DNA of 64,000 bases. It comes from Bacillus sp. N1-1. GTDB lineage: Bacteria; Bacillota; Bacilli; Bacillales; Guptibacillaceae. The DNA is taken from the NCBI RefSeq assembly GCF_009818105.1, contig NZ_CP046564.1:2356001-2420000 (forward strand), in the 5' to 3' direction. The notes under the pieces are model-generated. The model was not told the DNA's origin, ran no database searches, and saw nothing but the letters and a program-made list of their open reading frames with translations. Positions 9,238 to 17,844 of this stretch are shown here, in pieces. The translations under genes were made by a program, and so were the position numbers. Position 1 is the stretch's first letter; the number at the start of each line of letters is the position of its first letter.

Positions 9238-10518
9238 TTATTTTCGTTTATTCACCTTCATTAAGAGACCACCTTTGATCCGCAAGGAAACAAGTGGCTC
9301 TGCTTCTACAGGGTGATCCTGCAGTTGTTGAAGATGAAAGCTTTCTCCTATTGTTGAAAATACTAATTGAGCCTCATAAGTAGCGAATTGACTTCCAATA
9401 CAGCTTCGAGGTCCTCCACCAAATGGGAAATAAGCAAATGGGGCATGCTTCTCTTTCATTCGGTATAGAGAGAATTGCTCAGGGTTTTCAAAGAATGACG
9501 GATTACGATGCATAATGTAGGGACTAATCAAAAACGATGACCCCGATTTAAATTGATACCCCATTAGTTCAACTGGTGCAATCGCTTCTCTTAAAATAAC
9601 CCAGGCTGCAGGGTAGAGTCTTAACGTCTCTTTAAAAAACAGATGTGTAAGATCGTGTTGACCACCCGATTCTCCTGCCTCTTTCCATTCCCTTAAAAGC
9701 TGTTGTTCAATTTCCTCATTTTTTGAAAGTTCATACCACATCCATGATAGCACGTTTGCGGTTGTTTCATGACCAGCAATAAGCATTGTTAAGATTTGAC
9801 TTCTCACTTCTTCACTCGAAAGAGGAGATCCGTCAGTATACGTTGATTCTTGAAGAAGTGAAAGTAAATGATCGCCTTTAGGTGTGTTTTGAATTAGCTG
9901 ATCTGCCAGTTCATTTAAGTGATTTTTTCCTAATTTGTACTGTTTGTTCCGCTTTGTAGGCACAATCTCTGGTGATGGGAAAGGGAGAAATAAGTCAGAT
10001 GCAGATTTCTCGATAATATGGGTCACCGCTGTGACAAGTTCGATACTTTCTTTATTTGAAATATCTTGACCAAACATGGCTTTCATAATAATTCTTAACG
10101 TTAGCCTCATCATTTCTGAGCTAATACAAATGACTTCTCCATCATCCCACCCAACGATAAACCGTTTCGTTTCTTCGAGGATGATTGAGATATATTGAGT
10201 CATTTTCTCTTTGTGAAAAGCAGGCATCATCACTTTTCGCTGCCGCTCATGTGCTTTGCCTTCTGAGGTTAATAGCCCCCGCCCGATCGTTTGGCTCAAT
10301 AACGAAGCAGAGCTCCCTTTTTGAAAAGATTCTGCATTCGTAACAAGGATTTGTTTAATTGCTTCAGGTTGATGCACGACAAAAGAAGAAGCACCGAGCT
10401 CTACGAAATCCGCTATATTACGGGTTTTTGATAAAAAACCTAATGGATCCTTACGAAAGGAGATATAATTCTTTAAACGTATACCAGATAATTTTTCAAC
10501 ACTCACGTAAACCACCAC
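9238..10518 (-). CDS. Cytochrome P450
   Basis: A 426-aa soluble bacterial P450 monooxygenase. The I-helix oxygen-activation motif AGHETT is at 248-253, the K-helix ETLR at 297-300, and the haem-binding loop FGGGPRSCIG carries the axial cysteine C373. No reductase domain is fused and no ferredoxin is adjacent, so the electron donor must be elsewhere. Substrate is unknown. No ATG fits: the start is the GTG at 10518, preceded by AGAGG eight bases upstream. The helicase gene follows after 11 bases, an odd functional pairing. Confidence 0.92.
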   Translation of the reverse strand: MVVYVSVEKLSGIRLKNYISFRKDPLGFLSKTRNIADFVELGASSFVVHQPEAIKQILVTNAESFQKGSSASLLSQTIGRGLLTSEGKAHERQRKVMMPAFHKEKMTQYISIILEETKRFIVGWDDGEVICISSEMMRLTLRIIMKAMFGQDISNKESIELVTAVTHIIEKSASDLFLPFPSPEIVPTKRNKQYKLGKNHLNELADQLIQNTPKGDHLLSLLQESTYTDGSPLSSEEVRSQILTMLIAGHETTANVLSWMWYELSKNEEIEQQLLREWKEAGESGGQHDLTHLFFKETLRLYPAAWVILREAIAPVELMGYQFKSGSSFLISPYIMHRNPSFFENPEQFSLYRMKEKHAPFAYFPFGGGPRSCIGSQFATYEAQLVFSTIGESFHLQQLQDHPVEAEPLVSLRIKGGLLMKVNKRK

Positions 10519-10582
10519 TAACTATTTTCCTCTATTATAGAAAGAACTGGATAGTACTTGCAATTTATAACAGGTTACGATA

Positions 10583-10619
10583 CAAAAAATGCTCTCGCTA
10601 ATCAGCGAGAGCATTTTTC
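10583..10619. terminator. Bidirectional intrinsic terminator
   Basis: GCTCTCGCT pairs with AGCGAGAGC around a 4-base loop. The stem extends into flanking A and T runs on both sides. It ends the ampS unit on the minus strand. Confidence 0.85.
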
Positions 10620-11861
10620 TTATTTAACATTAATCGCCCAGTTGCCGTTTCTGAAAATCGCTTCCGTTGTACCGTCTGCTTTGACGCCATCAATATCGAG
10701 TTCTCCAGAACCCATCATAAAATCAACGTGCGTGATGCTGTTATTTACACCATGACGATCCAATGCATCATCATCCATATCAGCTCCGCCTTTAACACTA
10801 CTCGGATAAGCTTTTCCAAGTGCTAAATGACAAGAAGCATTTTCGTCGTATAACGTATTAAAGAAAATAAGGCCTGATTGAGAGATAGGCGATTGGTGCG
10901 GAACGATCGCAATCTCACCAAGTCTCCGCGAGCCATCATCCATGTTCAATAGATTTTCAAGCGTTTCATAGCCTTCTTCCGCTGAAAAATCCACAACTTT
11001 ACCATCTTTAAATGTTAATGAGAAGTTATTGATTAAGTTACCGCCATAACTTAATGGTTTCGTACTAGAAACCGTACCATTCACCCCATATTTATGTGGT
11101 AACGTAAAAACTTCTTCGGTTGGCATATTCGCATTAAATTCAATGCCCTGCTCAGAAATGGAAGATCCACCTTTCCATATATGCCCTTCAGGTAGTTCAA
11201 TTTCCAGATCAGTACCAGGTGCCTTATAAGCAAGTTTTTTGTAGTTTCGATCATTCAGAACACCTCTTGCTTTAGCAAGAGTAGCGTTGTGATCATTCCA
11301 AGCTGCAATTGGATCTGTTTGATCGACACGCGTAATGGTAAATATTTGGTTCCAAAGCTTTTCAATAGCATCCTCTTCTGATGTTTCTGGGAAAGTTTTC
11401 GTTGCCCATTCTCCATTCGGGATTGCAACGATGGACCATGTGATCTTGTCGTTCATCGTATACTTACGGAAATTTTTCATTGCTTCGCCACTCGCTTTAT
11501 TTGAAGCAGAAATGCGTGATGAAGCAATCCCTTTTAATAAATCAGGATTGGTGGAGCGAATCGAAAGAATAGCAGCGCCATCTTCAGCAAAGTGATCGTA
11601 CATTTTCACACGCCATTCAGGGACATTCTCAAGCACATCTTGGGCGGCATTCTCATACCATAAACGGTCAAGATCGTCGTCACTCCAGTTAATATGTACA
11701 GTCTTTGCGCCTATTTCGTAAGCTTTATTTACAACAATACGAGTAAATTCTGCACCTTCAATAGAGGAGTTGATGACAAGCATTTGATCTTTTTGTAGAT
11801 TAACCCCTCTTTTAAGAGCAAGTTCAGCATACTTTTCTAACATGATTTGTTCTGGCAACAT
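10620..11861 (-). CDS. ampS: Aminopeptidase AmpS (M29 family)
   Basis: A cytoplasmic metallo-aminopeptidase of family M29, 413 aa, the usual length. Likely metal-binding residues lie in NMPTEEVFT, ENASCHLALGKAY and the C-terminal HVDFMMGS, which match the Glu/His/Asp ligand pattern of the family. The role is general peptide turnover with broad N-terminal specificity. The start ATG is preceded by GGAGGAATT. It is a single-gene unit, divergent from the SIMPL-domain gene, with a strong terminator. Confidence 0.95.
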   Translation of the reverse strand: MLPEQIMLEKYAELALKRGVNLQKDQMLVINSSIEGAEFTRIVVNKAYEIGAKTVHINWSDDDLDRLWYENAAQDVLENVPEWRVKMYDHFAEDGAAILSIRSTNPDLLKGIASSRISASNKASGEAMKNFRKYTMNDKITWSIVAIPNGEWATKTFPETSEEDAIEKLWNQIFTITRVDQTDPIAAWNDHNATLAKARGVLNDRNYKKLAYKAPGTDLEIELPEGHIWKGGSSISEQGIEFNANMPTEEVFTLPHKYGVNGTVSSTKPLSYGGNLINNFSLTFKDGKVVDFSAEEGYETLENLLNMDDGSRRLGEIAIVPHQSPISQSGLIFFNTLYDENASCHLALGKAYPSSVKGGADMDDDALDRHGVNNSITHVDFMMGSGELDIDGVKADGTTEAIFRNGNWAINVK

Positions 11862-11969
11862 AATTCCTCCTTCGTTTCCTTACGACTACTTAAAATTTTA
11901 ACAAAACAGACTCTTTCTGTCCTCTTAATCCTAATGATTTGTTTAAACTATTGGAAAGTAGTGTGAAAA

Positions 11970-12608
11970 ATGACAAATATGAATTTCAATCATCAATGCG
12001 TTTGCGATCATACCATTACGGTATTTGGAGCGGGAGAAGTAAGTGCGGCACCGGATAGAGCTGTCGTTGTTACTGGAGTTACAACTACTTCAGAACAAGT
12101 AGCAGAAGCTCAAGAAGAAAACGCTTCCCTCATTTCATCCATTGTATCGTCTCTTCATTCTCTCGGTATTCCATCAGAAGATATTCAAACAACCGATTAT
12201 CGGATTGAAGAAAACATACGCTATGAAAACAACGTGAAAATTTTTCTTGGCTACAAAGTAACGCACCTTCTTAAAGTATACGTCGAGCCAGTGAGCGAAA
12301 CTGGAGCGGCGATCGATGCAGCTGTAGCTTCAGGAGCAAACGTGGTATCGGATATTCGTTTTGAGTTAAAAGATCTAACGATCGTTTACCAAAAAGCATT
12401 AGCCATTGCGATAAAAGATGCAGAGCAGAAAGCTAAAACAATTGCAAACACGCTTCACATTCCCCTCCCACATTCACCCCATCAGATTGTTGAGATTAGT
12501 TCAATGTCGCCTCCCCCCCGAATGTTTAGTGACGTTCAAGCAACTCAAATCCAAACTGGTCAATTAGTGATAACTGCTCAGTTAAAAGTGATTTATCTTC
12601 TAAAATAA
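11970..12608 (+). CDS. SIMPL-domain (DUF541) protein
   Basis: A 212-aa protein of the SIMPL/YggE family. The N-terminal part reads ITVFGAGEVSAAPDRAVVV, typical of the family, followed by the conserved QEENASLISSIVSSL region and a C-terminal half with AIKDAEQKAKTIANTL. YggE-type members have been linked to oxidative stress, but the biochemical role is unknown. No signal peptide is visible, unlike many relatives; the N-terminus has CVCDH. The ribosome binding site is weak. It converges with the CoA-binding protein gene. Confidence 0.85.
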   Translation: MTNMNFNHQCVCDHTITVFGAGEVSAAPDRAVVVTGVTTTSEQVAEAQEENASLISSIVSSLHSLGIPSEDIQTTDYRIEENIRYENNVKIFLGYKVTHLLKVYVEPVSETGAAIDAAVASGANVVSDIRFELKDLTIVYQKALAIAIKDAEQKAKTIANTLHIPLPHSPHQIVEISSMSPPPRMFSDVQATQIQTGQLVITAQLKVIYLLK

Positions 12609-12631
12609 AAAAAGGGCGTTCTGAACGCCCT
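12606..12631 (-). terminator. Intrinsic terminator of the CoA-binding protein gene
   Basis: AGGGCGTT pairs with AACGCCCT around a 3-base loop. On the minus strand a run of seven T follows. It may also slow plus-strand transcription from the SIMPL gene. Confidence 0.85.
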
Positions 12632-12635
12632 AATC

Positions 12636-13049
12636 TTACTTCGTCATCGCATGTTCAACTTTAATGCAACGATCCATGATGACTTTAATATCATGTTTCT
12701 TACCATATTCATACGCTTCTTCATTCATTACCCCGAGTTGGGCCCAGAAAACATCCGCCCCAATATCAACGGCATCTTTCATAATATCTGGAAGAAACTC
12801 ACTTCGTCTAAAGACGTTAACGATATCAACATGACCTTCAATTTCTTTCAGAGAATCTACCGCTTTTACTCCAAGCGCATCATCTATCGTTGGATTGACT
12901 GGGATAATGTCGTAACCAGCATCCATCATCGCCTGAGATACCATAAAAGAGGTACGATTAGGGTTGTTCGATAAACCTACAACAGCAATGCGCTTATTCG
13001 TTTTCAGGATGTTACCAATCTCTTCTCTTGATGGGTTTTGAATCGTCAT
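12636..13049 (-). CDS. yneT: CoA-binding protein, YneT/YccU family
   Basis: A 137-aa Rossmann-fold CoA-binding domain protein. Family signatures are IAVVGLSNNPNRTSFMV near the N-terminus, YDIIPVNPTIDDALGVKAV, VDIVNVFRRSEFLPDI and the C-terminal VIMDRCIKVEH. Length is typical of stand-alone members. The precise role is unknown. In B. subtilis yneT lies close to parE and parC; here it is 10 kb away. The ATG has AAAGGGGCG upstream. Confidence 0.88.
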   Translation of the reverse strand: MTIQNPSREEIGNILKTNKRIAVVGLSNNPNRTSFMVSQAMMDAGYDIIPVNPTIDDALGVKAVDSLKEIEGHVDIVNVFRRSEFLPDIMKDAVDIGADVFWAQLGVMNEEAYEYGKKHDIKVIMDRCIKVEHAMTK

Positions 13050-13237
13050 TTACGCTCGCCCCTTTGTTTTTTTGTATAAGTCCATTATAAAAGATGTAAG
13101 ACTACAGCAACACTATTTCGCTCAAAAGCGAGAATAGAGCCATTTTTCTCATGATCAGCTCGGGGCACATAGGGGATATTGTGTCCTGCATCCTTGGCCT
13201 TTATGTAAGCTGATCGAGAAGAAAGACTTGTTTACTC

Positions 13238-13985
13238 TTAAATTAGCTCGGTCCATACTTCCTCAAACGCTATAGCCTCTGACTTCGGTCCTGCATTTAT
13301 TTGTTGTTCTGCTGAGTACTCCTCATCTCTGCCGATAACCGTTAAAGGGATGTCTGGAAAACCTTCTTTATTTAGTCGCTTCGCACATTGAGCCATACGA
13401 CGAATTTCAGCCCCTACACCTCAGTACATAGTCGGACTCGTTTCGTGGTCAATTAAATGCTGCACTTCCCGCTCCCATAATTTGAACTTTTCCGGTAGCT
13501 CTGGCTGAATTTTCTTCAATAAATCTTCTTGCGTCATACTCGCACAAGCTTCATACTTCTGTATCCATAATCATCTGAAGTCATTTCATCGGAATGATCC
13601 ACTTCGTCAATTCGTTCGATGTTTATCGACGTTGAGTCAATTAACAGAACACCTAAAACGGTCCCTAAATAGCATATAGCAAAATCCTGTGTAATCAAAC
13701 CGCCATAAATGGCCGGCAAGTATCACTTTTTGAGCTATTCCTAATGAGGATAGAAGCGCATAAAACTCAAGGCTTGCTTGTTCGACTGTACCTTCTCTTA
13801 TAACAGACTTACTTTTCCATACCCTGCTCGGTTATAGGCTAAAACAGTAGTTCATTAGTCATCATTTCCTACCACTCATGAAGTGAGCCACCAATCCCCG
13901 TTAACAACACGATTGGCGTAGTATGATGATTAGAAAGAAGATATTTTATAACCCCATATTTTGTGTATGCGACGGATGAATCCAT
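13238..13985 (-). pseudogene. Decayed alpha/beta-hydrolase gene
   Basis: On the minus strand a ribosome binding site (GGGAGGG) and ATG at 13985 open a frame that reads TPIVLLTGIGGSLHEW and then hits a stop. Further hydrolase pieces follow in shifting frames: NRAGYGK, SLEFYALLSSLGIAQKVILAGH, YGGLITQDFA, VLLIDSTS, and a C-terminal stretch ending FEEVWTELI at 13238. The nucleophile elbow GHSYGG is broken: two bases are missing and the catalytic serine codon is lost. A second in-frame stop follows TSPTMY. Several independent lesions make this a real pseudogene rather than one sequencing error. Confidence 0.8.
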
Positions 13986-14097
13986 CCTTATTATTCCCTC
14001 CCGGTACCCACTCGTAACTTAAAGCGATTGGTAGATCGAACAATAATTAGATTTATTTCTTTTTTCAAAAAAATGAGTCGTGTCATGAGAATAGGTT

Positions 14098-14106
14098 TGC
14101 TATAAT
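14098..14106 (+). promoter_or_regulatory. Extended -10 promoter for the leader/MFS unit
   Basis: TGC directly precedes a perfect TATAAT (14101-14106), an extended -10 element. The -35 region is poor, as is common for extended -10 promoters. The predicted transcript would have a leader of about 140 bases before the MFS start. Confidence 0.65.
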
Positions 14107-14137
14107 TTTTCTTAACTAATGGAAGGGAGAAGTTAAT

Positions 14138-14191
14138 ATGTTAAAAATACTGGAGCTAAAGTCAATACACAGGAGGGACGAATGGCTTTAA
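14138..14191 (+). CDS. Putative 17-aa leader peptide
   Basis: A short frame with its own strong ribosome binding site (GGAAGGGAGAAG) encodes MLKILELKSIHRRDEWL and stops at TAA. Its last third overlaps the left arm of the stem-loop at 14169-14211. It sits between an extended -10 promoter and the MFS exporter gene. This layout resembles the leader peptides of inducible antibiotic-resistance genes, where ribosome stalling changes RNA folding. Translation is inferred, not shown. Confidence 0.5.
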   Translation: MLKILELKSIHRRDEWL

Positions 14192-14240
14192 TGTAAATGA
14201 CTCCCTCCTGTCTTTCCATTGTCAGAACATACAATGAAAG
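14169..14240 (+). promoter_or_regulatory. Tandem stem-loops in the MFS leader (possible attenuator)
   Basis: ACAGGAGGGA (14169-14178) pairs perfectly with TCCCTCCTGT (14202-14211). A second stem, CTTTCcATTGT with ACAATGAAAG (14212-14240), follows directly and ends next to the MFS ribosome binding site TTGGAGG. The right arm of the first stem contains CCTCC, which could alternatively pair with that GGAGG. This offers two exclusive folds. Confidence 0.5.
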
Positions 14241-14250
14241 TTGGAGGATC

Positions 14251-15453
14251 ATGTCTTCTTTATCAACACGTAATCTGACCCTATTGTTCTGGATACACTT
14301 TTTTGGAACGATTAGTTTCTTACAGCCCGTTTTAACATTATTTTATGTAAAAAATGGATTAAGTGAGGCAAACATTCTTGTTATTTTAATGTGCTGGAGC
14401 GGCGCTGTTTTAATAGGAGAAATTCCAACAGGTGTTTTCGCAGATCGGTTTGGTGCTCGAGTTTCTTTTCTAACAGGTTCCATTATTAAACTAAGTAGTA
14501 TTGGTATCCTTTTACTTGCTAATAGCCTCGAAATGTTTATGCTATTTAGCGTATTAAACGGATTATCGGTTACTTTTTTCTCCGGAGCGGACGAAGCGCT
14601 AATATACGAGTCATTAAAAAAAGATAATAAACAGCAAAAAATGGATGAAGCTATGGGGAAAATCCAATCAGCAGGGTTTATCGCTATGATGATCGCTGTT
14701 CTGTTTGGCTCATTTTTTGCAAGAGACCTTGAACTAGAACAGTTTCAGCTGCTGATTCTTTTAAGTATGGTTTCCTATATCGTTGAATTCGTTCTTTTGT
14801 TTTTCATTCAGGAGCCTTCTGGTAAAGTGAGCATACCTGGAACTTCAATCGAGAATGTTTTGGAAGGTGTACGAGTGATAAAACAAGCTCCTCAGCTATT
14901 AGTCATGTTTTTGAACGTGACGCTCGTCTTTATCCCAACAGTAGCGGTATTTCAGAAATTTGACCAGCCTCTTATGATCGGTTCTGGTCTTCCCGTCTAC
15001 TTCATTGGACCAGTTTACGCTGTAGGCGCTTTACTCGCATTCTTTTCATCAAGAAGTATCGGTATGCTAAATAGAAAGCTTTCTTATTCTGTTTTAATGT
15101 ACACGTCTGGCCTTCTTTCCGCTTTCGGTTTGTTGCTAGCTGCTCTTTTTCAAAACCAGCTGTGGATGATTTTGTGGGTGGTATTGTTTTTAAGGTGGGT
15201 TGGTGCTATTCGCTATCCGATCTATTCTCAATTAAGTAACAATATCATCCCATCTCATGTAAGAGCGACAACGATCTCACTCTTGTCTATACTTGACTCA
15301 CTATTTGACCTAGTGATTTTTTTGTTATTAATTGCTTTTGCTCTGGAGGGTATTCAAGGTATATTATTGGGTGGAGCGGTGATAGCTCTGATTGGATCAG
15401 CACTTCCAATCCAGCAGCGTGAGAAATTACCATCTAGCCCGATAAAACGGTAA
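14251..15453 (+). CDS. MFS transporter, probable efflux
   Basis: A 400-aa major facilitator with about 12 membrane helices. Motif A reads GVFADRFGAR between helices 2 and 3, and GEIPTGV precedes it. The start at 14251 is chosen because TTGGAGGATC lies directly upstream; a longer frame would begin inside the leader stem-loops. Sequence type and the leader peptide with stem-loops suggest an inducible drug exporter, but the substrate is unknown. No regulator gene is adjacent, consistent with control by attenuation. The pseudogene upstream is on the other strand. Confidence 0.8.
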   Translation: MSSLSTRNLTLLFWIHFFGTISFLQPVLTLFYVKNGLSEANILVILMCWSGAVLIGEIPTGVFADRFGARVSFLTGSIIKLSSIGILLLANSLEMFMLFSVLNGLSVTFFSGADEALIYESLKKDNKQQKMDEAMGKIQSAGFIAMMIAVLFGSFFARDLELEQFQLLILLSMVSYIVEFVLLFFIQEPSGKVSIPGTSIENVLEGVRVIKQAPQLLVMFLNVTLVFIPTVAVFQKFDQPLMIGSGLPVYFIGPVYAVGALLAFFSSRSIGMLNRKLSYSVLMYTSGLLSAFGLLLAALFQNQLWMILWVVLFLRWVGAIRYPIYSQLSNNIIPSHVRATTISLLSILDSLFDLVIFLLLIAFALEGIQGILLGGAVIALIGSALPIQQREKLPSSPIKR

Positions 15454-15677
15454 ACAAATTTCCAGAATGGTTTGCAATTTAGAAGAGCCGGTGCTATTAT
15501 ATATTTAAACCATTTTACTATTAATATATTTAGGATTTAAATTAGCTGTAGCTTCGAAAGAGGGTAACAAAGTTAAATCCTCTTCCAAAGTTGCAGTTTT
15601 TTAATGTAAACGTATTACAATGGTAAATGGTGAATTTTAAATTATGTACGATGAGGTACATTAGGAGGCAATTTTTT

Positions 15678-15878
15678 ATGCAAAACGGTAAAGTAAAATG
15701 GTTCAACGCTGAAAAAGGTTTCGGTTTCATCGAAGTTGAAGGTGGAGACGACGTATTCGTACACTTCTCTGCAATCAACGGCGAAGGTTTCAAAACACTT
15801 GACGAAGGCCAAGAAGTTAACTTCGAAATCGTAGAAGGTAACCGCGGACCACAAGCAGCTAACGTAACAAAAGCATAA
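15678..15878 (+). CDS. cspD: Cold shock protein, CspD-like
   Basis: A 66-aa single-stranded nucleic-acid-binding protein with one cold shock domain. RNP1 (KGFGFIEV) and RNP2 (VFVHFSAI) are intact. The N-terminus [10 protein letters not shown] and GGDDVFVHF resemble B. subtilis CspD more than CspB, while the C-terminus ANVTKA is CspB-like, so the paralogue name is tentative. The ATG at 15678 has TAGGAGG upstream. A candidate promoter is TTGCAG (15591) and TACAAT (15616) with a long 19-base spacer, leaving a leader of about 50 bases. A strong terminator follows. Confidence 0.95.
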   Translation: MQNGKVKWFNAEKGFGFIEVEGGDDVFVHFSAINGEGFKTLDEGQEVNFEIVEGNRGPQAANVTKA

Positions 15879-15886
15879 ATCGCTTT

Positions 15887-15926
15887 ACAAGCCCCCGACG
15901 AACCTTTCGTCAGGGGCTTGTTTATT
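15887..15926 (+). terminator. Intrinsic terminator after the csp gene
   Basis: ACAAGCCCCcGACG pairs with CGTCaGGGGCTTGT around a 7-base loop, followed by TTTATTT. It lies only 8 bases after the csp stop and overlaps the end of the convergent gene. Confidence 0.9.
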
Positions 15927-16821
15927 TACTATAAATAACGAGTGTTGAACCGTTCCAGGTGTTTATCACTTCGGATAACGGTAGACATTGATAAGGATGA
16001 AACATCGTTTGTCCATTTTTATTTAGCACTTGCTCTTCGCTAATAGCATAACAACCATGAACAACTTGATCATTCTGAAACCACACAAGAACGTCATGAG
16101 GTTCTACACGATTTCTTATCCTAGCCTGATAGCCATAACTGTTGAGTGAAGAAAGAAACTCCCTCCCTTTCACCCACGTTTTGGTATATGTTTGAGCGGC
16201 TTCCTTATCAAGATTCATTAATGTAAACGAAAAGCAATTAGGTCCGTTACAACCGATAAACGTGTTAATCAATGGGCTACTCGTCTCCTCCCCAACTTGT
16301 AAAGAACAAGATGAAATGAAATTCCTTGAAATCATTTCTAACAACTTAAACCTGAATGATAATGGTAACAACCTCCAGCTCCACCCTTGAAATACAACGA
16401 TTTTTTCTTGTTTATACGTTAAACAACAATCAGCCAAAGTAGTTACTGTGGCTGGAGCGGAATCGATTGTCAGGAGATCTTGATACTTAAAATAGTAACC
16501 TCTCCCGTATTCCACTTGTGATAGAAGAAGTTTTTCCTGCTTGTCCTTATCGAGCGATAAAAATAACTCGTTTGAAACTTTAGCTATCCACTCGGCCTCA
16601 GGATGAACATTCCAAGTTAGAAATGAAGTTCTCTCATCAAGACTTAAATTAGCATATCCTTCTTTTCGAGAAATGGTTTTAAATTCCCTGGGATCATGTT
16701 TAAAGAATAAAAGATCATAATCCGGCACAAATCGTTTATCCCACATTTCTAAGACCCTATCCGATAATCGGTTATTTTCCACCCACATCACTTGGACTTC
16801 TTCCTCTCTGCTTTTGTTCAT
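15922..16821 (-). CDS. Hypothetical protein paired with the tandem-GNAT gene
   Basis: A 299-aa soluble protein that I do not recognise. It has no signal peptide and no obvious membrane segment. Cysteines occur in LADCCLTYKQ and FIGCNGPNCFSF. The C-terminal region (WFQNDQVVHGCYAISEEQVL, then LPLSEVINTWNGSTLVIYSK) suggests a folded enzyme-like domain. It starts 9 bases after the stop of the tandem-GNAT gene, so the two are almost certainly co-transcribed. The ATG at 16821 lacks a good ribosome binding site; an internal ATG at 16788 with AGAGAGGAAG upstream is a real alternative. Confidence 0.6.
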   Translation of the reverse strand: MNKSREEEVQVMWVENNRLSDRVLEMWDKRFVPDYDLLFFKHDPREFKTISRKEGYANLSLDERTSFLTWNVHPEAEWIAKVSNELFLSLDKDKQEKLLLSQVEYGRGYYFKYQDLLTIDSAPATVTTLADCCLTYKQEKIVVFQGWSWRLLPLSFRFKLLEMISRNFISSCSLQVGEETSSPLINTFIGCNGPNCFSFTLMNLDKEAAQTYTKTWVKGREFLSSLNSYGYQARIRNRVEPHDVLVWFQNDQVVHGCYAISEEQVLNKNGQTMFHPYQCLPLSEVINTWNGSTLVIYSK

Positions 16822-16830
16822 TCAGTCATT

Positions 16831-17844
16831 TCAACTAGGAGAAAGCTGTTTACAAAGAACCAGCTCATCATGAATCGGAATGCCATGCTCTCCAATTAAC
16901 GGGATTTCAGGCTTCACTTGACGAGCCCGATCGACTGCCCCTTGAATAACTTCTTTTATACGATAGCCTTTTCGTTGATAGAAGCTTAAAGCACGAATAT
17001 TATCATTTGTCGTAATAACTCTAATGAGCGGGAATTGATGTTCTACTGCAATTAACTCCACCATCATAATTAATCGTGAACCTATCCCTTGATTTTCTAA
17101 AACACTATCAAGAGAAATAATTTCAATAACACGATCATGACGCTTAAATGTTACAGCGCCAATTATTTCTCCGGTTGAACTCCATGCTACAAATCCCTCT
17201 AATTCATGCAGGTTGTATTTTCCTGTAGAGATTACCATTTCTGTACTTCCCCATAAGTCAGTAAAAAAATCTGCTACTTGTTTTTCATGCATACAAGAGA
17301 GCGGCTGAATTCGATATGTAGCAATGTCATTAACCATTAAGAAACAGTCATTCCACTTACCTTCGTGGTATTCATGTTTTGGAAGAACCCCTAGCTTTGT
17401 AAACCCAACATGCTCATAGCAGCGAATTGCTCTTTCATTCCATTTTTGTGGGTCCATTACAATCATAGATCCTTTTAAAGTCGTTTCAATATAATAAACG
17501 ACCGATTGAACAAGGTTTTTCCCAATGCCTTGATTCCAATACGACGTTTCACCTATAAACTGATTCATACCATAAGTGCTTGCAGGAAGTGTGATCCCAT
17601 CAACCTCTATCATTAAATAAAATTGGATATAGCCAATTGGAGTATTTTTAAACAGTACCAGGCATCTTGTTTCATCGTCATCTAAAAAGAAATCTTCTAA
17701 AACTTTCTCGTACGTATAAGGACGATCTTTCCCTTCATAATAAGTTAATACCTCTGGATCTGTTAACCACTTTAAAAGATAGTTCTCATCTCCGTCTCTT
17801 AAATAACGGATGCTCACATCTCCCTTTTTAATAATTGGTTGCAT
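16831..17844 (-). CDS. Tandem GNAT acetyltransferase; N-terminal half AAC(6')-like
   Basis: A 337-aa protein with two GNAT domains. Residues about 1-175 resemble aminoglycoside 6'-N-acetyltransferases: VSIRYLRDGDENYLLKWLTD, YGMNQFIGETSYWNQGIGKN (acetyl-CoA loop), and MDPQKWNERAIRCYEHVGF. Residues about 180-330 form a second GNAT domain with LDSVLENQGIGSRLIMMVEL and NDNIRALSFYQRKGYRI. Known AAC(6') enzymes are about 180 aa with one domain, so this is a fusion. Whether it modifies aminoglycosides is not known. The ATG has GGAGGATTTAA upstream, and the unknown 299-aa gene follows in the same unit. Confidence 0.85.
   Translation of the reverse strand: MQPIIKKGDVSIRYLRDGDENYLLKWLTDPEVLTYYEGKDRPYTYEKVLEDFFLDDDETRCLVLFKNTPIGYIQFYLMIEVDGITLPASTYGMNQFIGETSYWNQGIGKNLVQSVVYYIETTLKGSMIVMDPQKWNERAIRCYEHVGFTKLGVLPKHEYHEGKWNDCFLMVNDIATYRIQPLSCMHEKQVADFFTDLWGSTEMVISTGKYNLHELEGFVAWSSTGEIIGAVTFKRHDRVIEIISLDSVLENQGIGSRLIMMVELIAVEHQFPLIRVITTNDNIRALSFYQRKGYRIKEVIQGAVDRARQVKPEIPLIGEHGIPIHDELVLCKQLSPS

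Noticed and set aside
13534..13719. A 61-codon minus-strand frame (start MPAIYGG)
   Set aside because: It is one in-frame fragment of the decayed alpha/beta-hydrolase gene, with hydrolase sequence continuing in other frames on both sides.
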